Assembly: GCF_004359215.1 (NCBI RefSeq)
Contig: NC_090612.1
Coordinates: forward strand, 2,448,345-2,512,344
Reading direction: 5' to 3'
DNA: 64,000 nucleotides
From: Bremia lactucae
Lineage: Eukaryota > Oomycota > Peronosporomycetes > Peronosporales > Peronosporaceae
Position numbers and translations under genes: made by a program. Each line of letters starts with the position of its first letter. The stretch's first letter is position 1. This document shows positions 1-10,771 of the stretch, piece by piece. The notes under the pieces are model-generated. The model had not been told where the DNA came from, searched no databases, and saw only the letters and a list, made by a program, of their open reading frames with translations.

Positions 1-640
1 TTCGAGTGGTGGACCTTCAGCGCTGCCTGTGTATTCGCACAGCCGCTTGCAGCTGACTCCACAGGGTGATTACTAATCAAATTGTTATTACTAATCACTG
101 TGTTTTTGTGCAGTCGTGCAAACGACCGTACCACAAGTGAGGCCATCGCACTCACTCGTAGTACGTCCACACGCTTGTGGACGCTCCAAGTCGTTCATCA
201 GATGGCCATCTTATGAACAAGTGGCAGGAATCTTTACCGATCGATGCTGCCAGCTGATCCTTGGCTCGTATTTTCTGAGCCAAGGTTAAAATAGGATGAC
301 ATTCAATTTGTCATCCAAATCCAGTACGATGAAATCATCATCGTACTGTAAATCTTTTAACGTGTAGTGAAATTTCACTACGCGTTTCATTTCCGTTATC
401 GATGCGCCTGTCGCTAGACGCACCGTCATCCTCGTTGGAGGGATGTCGCGCTCAACATATTTGAGCCTACGACCCTCCAGCGACTGGCAAATAAATTTAT
501 TCGACGCTTCACAGTCCACTAGGGCTCTTAGTGACAAATCATTTGGTACTTTTAATTTCAAGGTGATGAGGGATACCTCATCACCATGTGCAGAGACATA
601 TAATGATTGTGTGCCTGGAGCTACAATTCAAAATCTTTGA
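1..640 (-). pseudogene. Ty3/gypsy pol fragment (retropepsin region)
   Basis: This is an antisense copy of the protease part of Gypsy-A (compare 34190-34773). Read on the minus strand, 561-286 encodes a retropepsin-like segment in which the active-site motif has become DCEAS instead of the DCGAS seen at about 34370, so the flap/active-site Gly is lost. It is followed by the conserved stretch around RMTVRLATGAS. The homology continues to about position 100, and the sequence from about 136 down to 1 runs on past the point where the Gypsy-A copy enters its run of Ns. No LTR is attached. It is a dead fragment cut by the window edge. Confidence 0.85.
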
Positions 641-869
641 TCTGTTAGGTGAAGTTCTTATCGTGCGCAACGAAATCCACCACATGATTGGGCAATCTGG
701 CTACATGGTTGGAGGCTGCTATTAAAATTAATCACCAAGAAACCCAATTCAACCTCATTCGTACGTATTTTGGGCACACAGAGAGGCTAGTCCACTCAAA
801 CGGTTCCAAAAATGATATATGTTTTGCGCCAATAGCTCATTTGTCGATATGGGCATCAAGCTTATAATT
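641..869. other. Unassigned spacer
   Basis: AT-rich sequence between the gypsy fragment and the Mutator-like element. I see no ORF, repeat or RNA gene here. Confidence 0.5.
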
Positions 870-939
870 AGGCCGTCGGTTTAGCGACACCCCCATTTTG
901 GAATTGCGACACACCACTTCTGTACCAGCAGCTGGTATA
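870..939 (+). repeat. Left TIR of the MULE
   Basis: Starts AGGCCGTCGG and contains ACACCCCCATTTTGG; the reverse complement of 2091-2160 aligns without gaps, with about 7 mismatches. Confidence 0.88.
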
Positions 940-1047
940 GCTATTTTAATATATACTATGCACCAAAACAGAATTATGCTTCAAGTAACTCACTTAAACA
1001 TTTCACCCCATTTTTTTGTAGTTGCATAATCAACTTCCACTGCAATA

Positions 1048-2006
1048 ATGTCTCTTTACTCGCCTTCAAACTGCACCTATATTCTCCTAAAGCTTGCAGA
1101 GGAAGCAGTAAAAAACTCGCCTAGCAGGAGGGTTATGCAGTTAAGAGAAGGAGGTCCAAAAAGGATAGTTCTGCCAATGCTTAAAAAGTTTGGCTTGGTT
1201 GTGTCCATGGTGGAACACACCAACCAATGGTTGCACAAGTCCGGAAGACAAGCACTCGATGTCTAACTTGTCCCTGGTCAACCATCCTACAGAGAAAAAG
1301 CCAAAATGATTGGACTGTCACTGTTGCCAATGGCGAGCATAACCATGCAGCAGCAAATGTGGCAGCTTACCCTGAGGCTCGCACTATAGCATCACAACAA
1401 GTGGAAGCTGTTGCATTGATGAGAAAAAGTGGGGCCAAACCACTTGTTATAATGAAGGCACTAAAAGCATCCGATCAAACCTGTAGAGTCATTCGATAGA
1501 ATATTTACAACATCAGAAAGCAAGAGCAACAACAATTCCTTACGGGTAGAACACCAATGGAAGCTCTTCTTGACACCCTTGGAGACGAAGATGTTTACCA
1601 TGCAAATGAGAGAAATTCAACAGGACAACTCTCAAACCTTTTCATTGCCCCCAAAATATCCCATTCCATTCTCAAAAGATTTTGCCTCCGCCGATGTTTT
1701 GCTCATGGATTCCACATTAAAAACAAACTAATTTAAAATGTATTTGCTTCATGTAATGGGACTAACATCAACACATCAATCTTTCTCCATGTGAATGGAA
1801 CAACCGGCACTTCTGCAGCAAATGGCAGGAAGCAAAAGTGTGGTGAATGTCACGCAGAGGGTCATAATCAAAGGACGTGCCCTAAACGCGAAAGATTTCC
1901 AACAATTCTTGGAGCATTTGTAATAGGCTTTGGAAGCACTGCGTCCAGAGAATTTAAAGATGTACCTTTGAGGACAGGAGAACTATTAAGCATAGAGGAT
2001 CTTTAA
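1048..2006 (+). pseudogene. MULE transposase remnant
   Basis: Several plus-strand pieces in different frames resemble one MULE transposase. Around 1265-1370 a FAR1/FLYWCH-like DNA-binding end is seen (CPWS then NGEHNHA, the Cys and His-X-His ligand pattern). Around 1690-1780 an LMDSTLKTN motif matches the block holding the first catalytic Asp of MULE DDE domains, followed by a stop and a YLLHVMGLT segment. At about 1840-1880 there is a CCHC knuckle (CGECHAEGHNQRTC) typical of the C-terminus. The sequence between the first Asp block and the knuckle is absent, so the second Asp and the Glu of the triad are lost. Frameshifts and stops confirm it is dead. Confidence 0.75.
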
Positions 2007-2090
2007 ACTGGAATTAAGTAGATTAAAGAGCTGTAGAGAACCCTTCCAAGAAGATACATAGACTATAGCACAAAATAGCTGTGCCAGCAC

Positions 2091-2160
2091 TGTACCAGCT
2101 GCTGGTACAGAAGTGGGGTGTCGCTATACCAAAATGGGGGTGTCGCTATAACGACGCCCT
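2091..2160 (-). repeat. Right TIR of the MULE
   Basis: Reverse complement starts AGGGCGTCGT and matches 870-939. The pair defines the element ends. Confidence 0.88.
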
Positions 2161-3086
2161 AAAATTATCATGCACTTAAGAAAAATTTCATTGGATCGTC
2201 ATAGTAAAGCCATGTACGACCTAGCTATATGCAAATATCTCATCAGATTACCTATTTACGTTCTGTCCTTCCTCAAGTTTTGCAAACAAATCTCAAATGG
2301 GCAATTAAATGTCGTCCGAGCTTAAAAAACTCCAAATGTCCTGACAATTGGCAATGGGACTCCATAAAAACCTGACAGTAGCTCTGTGGCCTTATTTAGT
2401 ACCACCCGTCATCTTCTTCTAGATATCCTCTTTGCGAGGTAGCGAGGTTTAAGCTGAAATGATCGCCTTCATTAATTAATTCTATACGTGCATTCGGTTG
2501 GTATTCGATTTCCGAGCATTTCGATTCCATCACAAGGCCTTATAAAATGAGTATTGTTTTCATACTAGGTGCCACTACAATTCTTTTGCCGAGAACGCGA
2601 TCTGTATCATGCCGAACTTCAACATTAAGCACTGTTCTAATGGCGGTTCTGTAGGAAACACATATATCTCCAGGGAGAAAAAACCTGGCTCGTACTCCTT
2701 CGGAATCGGACTAAAGACACTCTTTGTTGGCTCAACTGTAGCCCCTTTTTGGTCTGATTGCGACATCTTCATACACAACTTCGACGCTCTAGAAAGCATA
2801 TGTGAAGCCTCGAAACGACATATCGTCAAACTTTTAGGAATTTGTTTTGCTTGCAGGCAATTCTAGTTGCACGGTTGAACAAAGATGTTTCCCAAGAATC
2901 TAATAATGAAATTATTAAGTTAACTTTTGCAAATTAATTGTTGCACTTCACGGGCGACCATCATGCAATACCGTAAGTCCTCTAGTGATATCTTGCACCC
3001 GGCTTGGTGACTCATCATGAACCACCACCTCAATTCATATTCTAAATTCAAATTTTTTATCCTCTGTCTCGATATTGTTCCGTTTG
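2161..3086. other. Intergenic stretch with no recognised gene
   Basis: About 0.9 kb between the MULE and the first gypsy LTR. Overlapping open frames at 2609-2866 (+) and 2575-2829 (-) are each about 85 codons and match nothing I recognise. No RNA gene or repeat is evident. Confidence 0.4.
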
Positions 3087-3483
3087 TGCAACGAGGTGTA
3101 TCGTTACATAAAATTAATACTTAAAGGTTGTTAATTAATATTTTATCTAAAAGGTAGATAATATTTGGAGAATATTACTTTACCTGGTAATATTCTAAAG
3201 GCTGATCCATTGGTAGATATAGACCATTATATCGACTATCTCCGCGGTCCAGTCAGTGCTGGACGCGCAAAGAGAAAAAAGATAAGACTTTTTAGTACAT
3301 ATTTTGTATTAGTTTATAATTAAGTTAGTTTTAAGTAGATAGACAAGAAGAACTAAATTATATTAAATACAGTTTTCATTTAACCCTCTTTGAAGCAAGT
3401 GCTTAAAAGAGAAGACTTATTCTGCACGTACTAGTGTACGTGAAGTGACGTGAGGCACCACTCGCACTGAGGCAGTGCGAAGT
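3087..3483 (+). repeat. Gypsy LTR-A, 5' nine-tenths only
   Basis: Begins TGCAACGAGGTGTATCGTTACA and aligns with the Gypsy-A 5' LTR at 32590-33024 up to the GCAGTGCGAAG motif. At AGT (3481-3483) it switches into integrase sequence. The missing last ~46 bp of the LTR lie in reverse orientation at 6354-6399, which shows that this LTR was cut by an inversion. It contains the same GCGGTCCAGTCAG and CACGTACTAGTGTACGTG blocks as the other LTR-A copies. Confidence 0.85.
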
Positions 3484-4540
3484 CGCAGAGTCGACCACAG
3501 CCAAAGGCTGTGCTCGTGTCTTTATCGACACGATATTTCGATTCCATGGGTTACCCCGTGAACTGGTCTCAGATCGAGACCCAAGATTATGTGCGGAATT
3601 TTGGAAATCAGTGTTCAAATCTCTTTGACTACAGTGATAATGTCAACTTTTGACCTACCTGAAATAGATGGTCAGACAAAACGTGCAAATCGTATCCTCG
3701 AAGAGATCCTTCGCGATACGTTCATTATCTAACGAGTTGAAGCGAGTTCTTGCCGATGGTAGAATTTATCATCAAGAAATCCGAGCATGCTTCTACAAAT
3801 CATACACCGCTTTCGTGAGTGGTTCACGCCATCCAGGTATACCCTCCTTGTTTGATGTGACTTTTATTTGAGGGAAGGGGACTCGCTCGAGCAAAGAACT
3901 TTCTAGCCCTGATCACCTCGCATTGACCCTACGGTCAATGCGAAGGATACCAATGTGTATTTAATCAACATTGAAAAGGACAAACTCTGTAATGACAATA
4001 ATGCTATTACTGACTTTGATAACGATGCCAAAAATGGAGCTTCGAAAACTATATTTTCAATGCAGAAAACAATGCTTTTACTAATGAGGAGGATGACGAC
4101 TCCGCAGTGCGCACCGGTCGCACTGCATTAAAAAAACGATTCAGCAGGTGAATTCCTGCTGGCTAGCGAAGCGATGGTCCGTTTCGTACAAGATTCCACC
4201 GCTGATGCGGTAGACCGACAGAAATGAAACTCTGACAAAAATGGAACAGCCAACTTTTTGAATCGATCTAGTCTTTTTGTCTACGGTAAACCTGCCAAAA
4301 CATGTAGTGACGAATGTGGGCAGTCATAAATTACTGTCGAAGTGTATCGGGCCTTTCGTGTACTGCACCGCCCAGGCGATGCGTACACGATCGAGCTGCC
4401 TCGTAGGATGCGTACGCATCCTACGTTTTATTTTGGGCGTCTCCACCTGTACCATCAGTACGAGGCTTCTTCCGATCCGGATCACCCCGGAACGGTTTTA
4501 GGCGTCTGCCAGATCCTGATGGTCCCGAGCTAAAGCAGGA
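3484..4540 (+). pseudogene. Gypsy integrase core and C-terminal fragment
   Basis: Plus-strand translation at 3510-3620 gives the integrase core block FHGLPRELVSD followed by DPRLCAEFW. The frame then breaks repeatedly through 3660-3870. The C-terminal barrel/chromodomain-like part appears at 4277-4500, with the IGPF and FYFGRLH blocks that end gypsy integrases. It corresponds to 37610-38230 of Gypsy-A. The integrase N-terminus is not here but on the minus strand ending at about 6400, because the two halves were separated by the 3484-6396 inversion. Stops and frameshifts make it non-functional. Confidence 0.8.
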
Positions 4541-4796
4541 TAGTCTCGGGACAGAGTTTGGTTCTCACGAACCAGACGACCCACTATATCATCTAAGGAT
4601 ATGATCTTTTGACGAGCTGTCATCAGCTCGTTTTGAAGTAACTGACGCGTCATTTCGTTCGCCAGTTGATCAGTCTCAACTTGCGCACATTTTCAACTCA
4701 TCCCGGGAAACATTATCGACCGTCACCACTAACTCGCGGCGGCAGGATCGCTCGTGGTCAATGTCCTCCCTTAAATAATGGAGGACGTCGGGTTCG

Positions 4797-5455
4797 TCAA
4801 ACGAGGCAAACACGATATTTCCTCCCCATCCATTGACGAATTCGAGTGGTGAGAAGCCTTTTCTTGTTGAAAGCTTCTCGAACTACCGTGGGTAAAGGGG
4901 GGTCGAACGAGTTATCTCGTTCGTTGGCGAGAATATCCACCCTCGCATGATAGTTTTGAACCTCGTTCACATTTGTTGTTGGAAGCTCCAGGTTTCGTCC
5001 TGCAGTACAACGAGACCCATCCTCCTTGACAGAAGGTCTATCGGAGAATGAACGCTTCCCGCGCTCGTAAAAAGATTGAAGGTTCTCAATTTCTTGACGC
5101 ATTTCGTTAGAGATTAGCGTCGTCCAATAAGGCTCTTTAAGGGAATATGCGTCCTTAAATGCATGACCTGCACTCTTAAAAAGCATTGGCATGAGTCCCT
5201 TACGAGAGGCAAGGTATACCTGCCTCTCTAGACATGGTGCAACTTATAGCGTGCACCTATTACAGTTCGTTTCTCAAACCGTTCACGGAAAGCATATAGC
5301 TTGTCAAGCCAGACCTCGCGGTCTATGTTTTGTACTTTTTGTACAAATCTTACAAGCGTACCACCGATGCCGGAAAATAAGCATCGATAAAGAACTCCGT
5401 CGCATGACACATATCAGCTTTGGGGCGCCTGTTGAGAAAATGAAAAGATCTCAAG
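4797..5455 (-). pseudogene. Antisense ORF of a gypsy element, copy 1
   Basis: Relative to the adjacent integrase this frame is antisense. The uninterrupted part (5192-4797, 131 codons) contains an acidic/basic helical segment (EMRQEIENLQSFYERGKR, then FSDRPS and DGSR) that aligns with the Gypsy-A antisense frame near 38770-38860, where the same residues recur in different codons. A second piece (5410-5228) carries VWLDKLYAFRERFEKRT, matching AWLQRLNAIRVKFEKRT near 39040-39090. One or two frameshifts separate the pieces. I recognise no named domain; the helical segment could form a coiled coil. Real coding status is inferred from the between-copy conservation. Confidence 0.6.
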
Positions 5456-5460
5456 GTTAG

Positions 5461-6107
5461 CTTAAAAGGTATCAAAAAGGCATCTCGCTAGCCATAATTA
5501 ATATGCTCTGCAATATTTTCTTTGCCAAGTCGCTAATTTCACGAAAAGCATGGGATGTGTGGTGTTTAACTTTCCCCACATTTTAAGCGGCCGATAAGTC
5601 GTGACAAGTTCTAGATTAAATTTCCAGCCAAATCAAAAGTTTAGTTAAGGTAGTGTACTTAATAGTATATAGCATTTGGCAGTAAGGCCCTTACAATCAG
5701 CACCCTCCATTAAACTTTCTTCTCTCTTGTTAGCGTCAACTGCCTTTTGTGTATTCGCTGGCCGCATAATGACAAAGTTTTAAAAATCTTTGAGGCTTAA
5801 TTCTTATTGATTGTATGAAAGTCTGCACAATTTTGGTGCAATTGAAACAAATCGTCATCGTAGTCTTGTATAACAGGCACTCCATGTACTTTCTGTACAG
5901 CGAATCAGTCTTGCGTCGCGGCCACCGACATACTAGCAGAGTCTCTTGAGCGCAATCCTGACTACTCATGGTAAGTCACCGCACTCTTCGCGTAGTGAGA
6001 AAGCTTCTCTTACAAAACTCCGGCTGCGCACAAGCGATATTAGCAACTGAGGCCTACGCAGTCCGCTCAAATTAAAATTGTAATGCGAATATTGTTTTAT
6101 AAGCTGG
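5461..6107. other. Unassigned sequence inside the inverted segment
   Basis: About 650 bp of AT-rich sequence. The only frame of note (5969-5736, minus, 77 codons) shows no recognisable motif. No LTR end or RNA gene is visible. Confidence 0.4.
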
Positions 6108-6164
6108 TCCGATGTTGTTGCGAAATCGCAACAGCGAGGCGGACCACCAAAAAACGGCCGGGGT
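6108..6164 (+). pseudogene. Scrap of gypsy gag 3' end
   Basis: Matches, on the plus strand, the end of Gypsy-A gag (34139-34199: TTGCGAAATCGCAACA then GGCGGACC and GGGGTCAGTAGG). It abuts gag 5' sequence in the opposite orientation at 6165, making a head-on junction. Confidence 0.75.
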
Positions 6165-6399
6165 CAGTAGGACAGCATGGCTAAGATGGCAACATTCCCT
6201 ACGGTCGAGCTCATTAGTTCGACCGCCCTCCTTTCTATGTCACTTAGAAAGGAGTAGCTTTCACGCGAAACGTGATGCGTATTTCTATTATCATCTAACA
6301 AGTCCATATTAGTTGATGGAACTGTGGTCCCTGGACTACAAAGTGCTACCAGGTATAACGGGGCACTTCTTACTTGTACTGAAGCAGTACAAGTCCACT
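6165..6399 (-). pseudogene. Gypsy LTR-A end, PBS and gag start
   Basis: Read on the minus strand this is the last part of LTR-A (6399-6354, ending CCCCGTTATA in place of CCCCGTTACA), then a primer-binding site TGGTAGCAC (6351-6343), then the gag leader and first codons (about 6230-6165), all matching 32980-33205 of Gypsy-A. It is the missing right end of the LTR at 3087-3483. The join at 6397-6399 (ACT on the plus strand) leads directly into integrase. Confidence 0.82.
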
Positions 6400-8290
6400 G
6401 CAGCAAATTGTACCATTTTTCTGAAACGATCGAGAAAAACAAGAAAACAATTGTGATTGTCTTCAAAACTACGAAGACGACGTCCATAGATACGGGCTGC
6501 TAACACTCTGCCTGAACAGGCAGAGATTGTAACGGAGCACGGGATGGAGCACCGTTGGCAAACTTGGCAAGCACGCATATACTTGCGGACGAACTCATAC
6601 TGGCGTAGAATGTAGAATTCGCAACATATCGTGAGATAGGTCTTTTTACGTCCACGATGACCACGTGTTGGTGCTTCGTGGCACTTACACATGATGCGTA
6701 AACGCAAATCATTATGGGTGGGGATGAAGACACGAGGTGTGTCGCCGGCAATGGCTGTATAATATAGTAACTTATTGCGCGTGGTGTATCGATCTGCTGA
6801 GGATCGATACAATTTCGACAATCCTTTTAAGGATTATTGGGATAAATTTCTTAGGTAATCCATCAGCCCTTTCAGAGCCCTTCCAACGTCGTCAAGTAAT
6901 GTTGACGACATAACACGTATTGTTTCAACAGTGGCATTATGCTCAATGTTGATTTGCGCAGCCGGCTCAAAATCGGACCGGCGCGAATGGGCGTCAGCGA
7001 CAACGTTAAGTCGTCCTGGTTTATACTCCATGATTAAGATATACTCCTCGAAAAAATACAACCATCTCGCCATCCTTTGCGAGAGGTGTGGACTGTTTAC
7101 GGCCGTGCGTAAAGACGCATGGTGCGTATAAACAATGAAATAATTATCTCCCAATAGATAGACCCTTAACTTAGCCAGTGTACATTTTATGGCAAGGCGT
7201 TTTTGTCATGCACTGGGTAATTGCCTTCAGCTGGTTGAAGCTGACGCGACTGATAGCAGACAACGCGCTATGCGCCGTCTGTGACATATTGCATTAACCA
7301 TAGCCGATTGCGAAATCGCTGGCGTCACAGACCACATAAAATGGTATGTCTTGGTCCGCAATCGCCAGGATTGGCGATTGCATCAAGCTTTGCTTGATAC
7401 TCTCAAAGGAGCGCTGACATTTCGGCGTTCTATGACGACTTTACATTTTTCTTCATAGATGTGCTGGCATAATTGAGGGAGTAATTGTGTAAGTAAGCCG
7501 CTAAGCCGAGGAACTTTAAACCTTTCTCTACATCGACTGGCACAGACCAGTCGGTGATCGCCTTGATCTTTTTCGGGTCAGGGCGCACACCGTGTTTACC
7601 CACGACGCATCGCTAACAGTCCCACTCTCACTGTTGAACGTCTGAAAAGACGTGGCGAGCAATAATTTTCAGTATTAAACTACTTCTTCTTGGTAGGTGC
7701 CTTACAAACTCAAAGAAGTGGTATATCGCTTGTGGCGAATATACACTTCTTGAGATTTGCATACAACTTGTGATTACGCATAAGTGTAAGAACCATTCGG
7801 ACGTGGGTACGAAGTACTTCAACGTCCGACTTTCCGTACATGACTCTGCTATGAACGATGACGTCATCAAAATAGCTCGGTGCGGAATCCCGCACCGATC
7901 TCAACAGATTGGCCACGCATCTGTTAAATGTCGCAGGGGCATTACTATTACAGAGGCATTACTATGTCTCTGTGGCATAAAATAGCCATTCCCATAGCAT
8001 TCCGCTTGTGAACTGGATGTGTTGTTCACGCATAAGGATGTGATAGATCCGTCCATAATATCAATTGACAAAAAGATTGTACCCTTTCTCACACCATCAC
8101 TTTTTGTTATAACGGTGTTTGATCCGGTACCGTTCAGCGTTCAGTTTATTGAACGCATGCACAACCCGCCACCTTCCTGTTGCTTTACGCTTACAGAAGG
8201 TCAGAGAGCTAGGTGGAGAAGTTGAGTCCTTCACATGGCCCGCTACCAAGCGATTAGCAAAGAATTCGCGATCGCTAATACTTGCCAAAT
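6400..8290 (-). pseudogene. Gypsy pol: RT, RNase H and integrase N-terminus
   Basis: Minus-strand reading from 8290 to 6400 gives, in order, the RT block with WRVVHAFNKLN (about 8150), a decayed central RT with YFDDVIVHSR (about 7870), the palm/thumb segment NHKLYANLKKCIFA, then RNase H (YTHHASLRTAVNSPHLSQRM at 7130-7070, with the DAHSRRSDF end), and the integrase zinc-binding region (RHECH-like ...CKCHEAP... ...CQVCQRC at about 6670-6550) running into the start of the core (FLDRFRKMVQFAAV). At about 6400 it changes to LTR sequence. The rest of its core is found at 3484 onward. Numerous frameshifts. Confidence 0.85.
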
Positions 8291-8700
8291 TTCACTTTCG
8301 CCGCATCATTACTGATACGGCGATCTCCAATGGCGTCGTCTGATTCAACGAACCATCTTAAAAAGGGAGTCGCCTTCGACTGCCTCAGACTTAGAGATTT
8401 CGATCTTTAAGCTTTCGGGTCGACGCGGAAGCGTCGGCCTATTAGCAGCATATTTACGCTGCTGTCTCAACAGTTCTAATTGTTGAGCACCCTGTTCTCT
8501 CAACACCTCCGCTTGTTGAGAGCCTTGCTGGTAAAGGAAGGCTACTTTCTTTTGGGCCGCGTCGAGTTCGTGTTGTATGCTGCTTGTCTCTTTCCAGAGT
8601 GTTCAGCATGGCGCCAACTGCTGGGCGTTCGATCGCTCTCTATTCAAGGTCACTCAAATGAGTGAACTTTCACGCGTTGCGTGATAGCCTTATTGAAGGG
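8291..8700 (-). pseudogene. Gypsy gag 5' part (LTR-B element)
   Basis: Read on the minus strand from about 8660, the region encodes a glutamine-rich N-terminal gag segment (QQGSQQ repeated as QQGAQQ, then LPRRPESLKIEIS) equivalent to QQGSQQAKLL and PEPLKIDIS of Gypsy-A gag. It stops matching at about 8290 where it is joined directly to RT. The rest of gag and the whole protease are deleted. A PBS of the same type (TGGTAGCAC on the minus strand, about 8784-8776) precedes it. Confidence 0.75.
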
Positions 8701-8786
8701 TGAAAGCTCCCTCCTTCTTCATCCAAACATGTCCATGTTGGATGGAACGTGCGTTGGCCGTTGAACGGACTGCGAGTGCTACCAGG

Positions 8787-9298
8787 TGTAACGGGGCACC
8801 CTTTGCTAGTGCTGTTATCAGTACTAGTCAGCCTTCACAGATTACAGTGAAGGTGGGGTGCCTCGTCTGCTTCACGTACACGATGTGCAGAGGAAGGATC
8901 CGACTAGCTAAGAGGTTATGGCTACTACAAATAAATTCGTAGGCTTTAGAATAGGGAAAAAGTAATATGTATTAATAAATTAAGTTCCTACATAACGATC
9001 TCCAATCTACTACTGACTCTATGCTACGAATTACTAACTGTGTATGGCGCCTACTTGCGCACCGCACAATCGTGTTTTGTCGATAACTGGCTAGGTTGAT
9101 CTAAACTTAAATCAATCAGTCAATAGAATTGATGTCTTTTTGCGTCAATATGACCAAATTTGGTAATGTTGGAACTAGAAAATCAAAATCAATAAAGCTA
9201 ATGATTTTGTACTTCTTTATCTATTTCCTCTCATAAGAAATAATATTTATTATTCCTTCTATAGAAAATAATTTTATGTAACGGTACACCCCTATACA
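8787..9298 (-). repeat. LTR-B, 5' LTR of the minus-strand gypsy
   Basis: On the minus strand it starts near TGTATAGGGGTGTACCGTTACA (9298) and ends GGTGCCCCGTTACA (8787), followed by CC and the PBS. It shares the central block TTGATTGGTTGATTTAAG-like sequence and the GTCGTGTACGTGAAG block with the LTR-B copies at 9767, 31552 and 32190. Its ends resemble those of LTR-A. Confidence 0.8.
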
Positions 9299-9766
9299 GA
9301 CAAACCGGCATGACTTGTCTGCCTAAATAGCTCGGAATGCGATCATGGACATTCACTTATCATCGTCGACATACGCCTCGCATATACGACTATTAAATAC
9401 CACTGTAATCACATAAGACAATTAACAATCAGGCACGTTAGATATGCCAACTTGTTCGACTTGAATTAGAATATTGGCAAAACAGATGCGCTACAAACCA
9501 CACCGGACCTTGAACTACTGTTTGAAAAAGCGCCAGTTCTGGTCCTTTAAGAAGACTACCTTTGGCATTACCGAGGTCATTCCTTTCTCTTTGGTCCATA
9601 TCCAGGTTGCATCTTGTTTATGGAGCAGAGATAGCGACCGCGCAATCTGAGCATGACTGTTGCTGTTACTTTGTTCATAATTTGATAAAACACATCCTAA
9701 CGAGTCCTCGGCACATCACGCGAACCCATCTTAAACAAAAGGACTCTGGTATCCTATGTGGTTTTG
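9299..9766. other. Spacer between two inverted LTR-B copies
   Basis: No gene or repeat recognised. The open frame at 9562-9771 (+) ends in LTR sequence and has no motif. Confidence 0.4.
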
Positions 9767-10249
9767 TGTAACGGGGTGTCTCGTTACATAAATTTAATTT
9801 TTATATAAGAGGAATGCTTCATATTACTTTTATGAGAGAAAATAAGTAAAGAAGTACAAAACTATCATTGGTTTATTAATTTTGACTTAATAGTTACCAA
9901 ATTTGGTTTTTACTGACGCAATAAGGCATTAGATCTATTGATTGGTTAATTTAAATTTAAAATCACTCCGCCAATTGTTATAAGGAACGATTAGTCCGAG
10001 CGCAAGGAGGCGCATTGATAGTTAATTATTAATATATTAAAGCCAGTAGATAGAAGATCGTAATGAAAGAACTCAATATATATTACAATTTTACTTTTTA
10101 TCATCCCTTAGTAGCTAATACTTCTTAGATACTTAGAACCTTCCTCTGCACGTCGTGTACGTTAAGTAATCGAGGCACTCTACCTTCACTATAATCAGTG
10201 TTGGTTGACTAGTGCTGTTGTCAGCACTAGCAAAAGGTGTCCCGACACA
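9767..10249 (+). repeat. Solo LTR-B
   Basis: Starts TGTAACGGGGTGTCTCGTTACA and ends GGTGTCCCGACACA. It has the LTR-B internal blocks (ATTGATTGGTTAATTTAA; CACGTCGTGTACGTTAAG; TTCACTATAATCAGTGTTGG). No gypsy coding sequence is attached on either side and I see no 5-bp target duplication (TTTTG before, GTATA after). Confidence 0.8.
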
Positions 10250-10771
10250 GTATATGCGCGTAATCCAGGATAAACAGAGCTTCCTACTTGCCTTAGATAT
10301 TTTGTCTTAAGGGTACAAGATGCACTATCATGAAATGTCAATCAACGAACCGACAAACCCAGTCCAATTCTTGTGGTCGGGGTAGCGAACCAAAGATAAA
10401 GGCAAAACCGACCGGCTGAAACCAGAAAGGTGCGATCTCCAGACGTCTCGTCACTTCTAATAAAATACAATTGTTGCGTTCCTATTTTGAGCCTATTATT
10501 TTTAGAGTAACTTATTTCGTTGAGCGATAATTTCTCTGAAAAGATTGTCGGATTACTTGTTTTTGGAAAGGGACCACTGAATCACACACCCACTTCTACT
10601 AGTGGTAATTGATTGTTATCTAAATTATTTGCTAGCTGAAGGGTCCCAAAGATTATCACTAATCACACATTTTACATAAACTAACAAAAAAGGATAACAC
10701 GCTGGATAGGGTATCGATCACTTAAACATTTTGCACGCTGCTGCGACGCCCAGCCGTCTGTCGTTCACGGC
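10250..10771. other. Intergenic region 3' of DcpS-1
   Basis: AT-rich spacer between the solo LTR and the stop codon of the first decapping-enzyme gene. Nothing recognisable. Confidence 0.4.

Larger units (their letters stand above)
870..2160 (+). mobile_element. Short Mutator-like element (MULE) with TIRs
   Basis: The element is bounded by terminal inverted repeats of about 70 bp (870-939 and 2091-2160) matching at about 63 of 70 positions. Each TIR carries a repeated GCGACACC-type motif and the palindrome CCAGCAGCTGG. Between them lies a decayed MULE-type transposase with the DNA-binding N-terminus, the first catalytic Asp region and the C-terminal zinc knuckle, but most of the DDE domain is missing. 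A clean 9-bp target duplication is not visible; the flanks are AT-rich (TATAATTA before, TAAAATTA after, 7 of 8 matching if the ends are shifted by a base). It is a non-autonomous deletion derivative. Confidence 0.85.

Noticed and set aside
2575..2866. Overlapping ~85-codon frames on both strands
   Set aside because: No motif, no homologue elsewhere in the window, no splice signals supporting a longer gene.
9767..10249. Solo LTR-B and the LTR at 8787-9298 as the two ends of one element
   Set aside because: They are in opposite orientation with only 468 bp of non-gypsy sequence between them, so they are separate insertions or a rearrangement.
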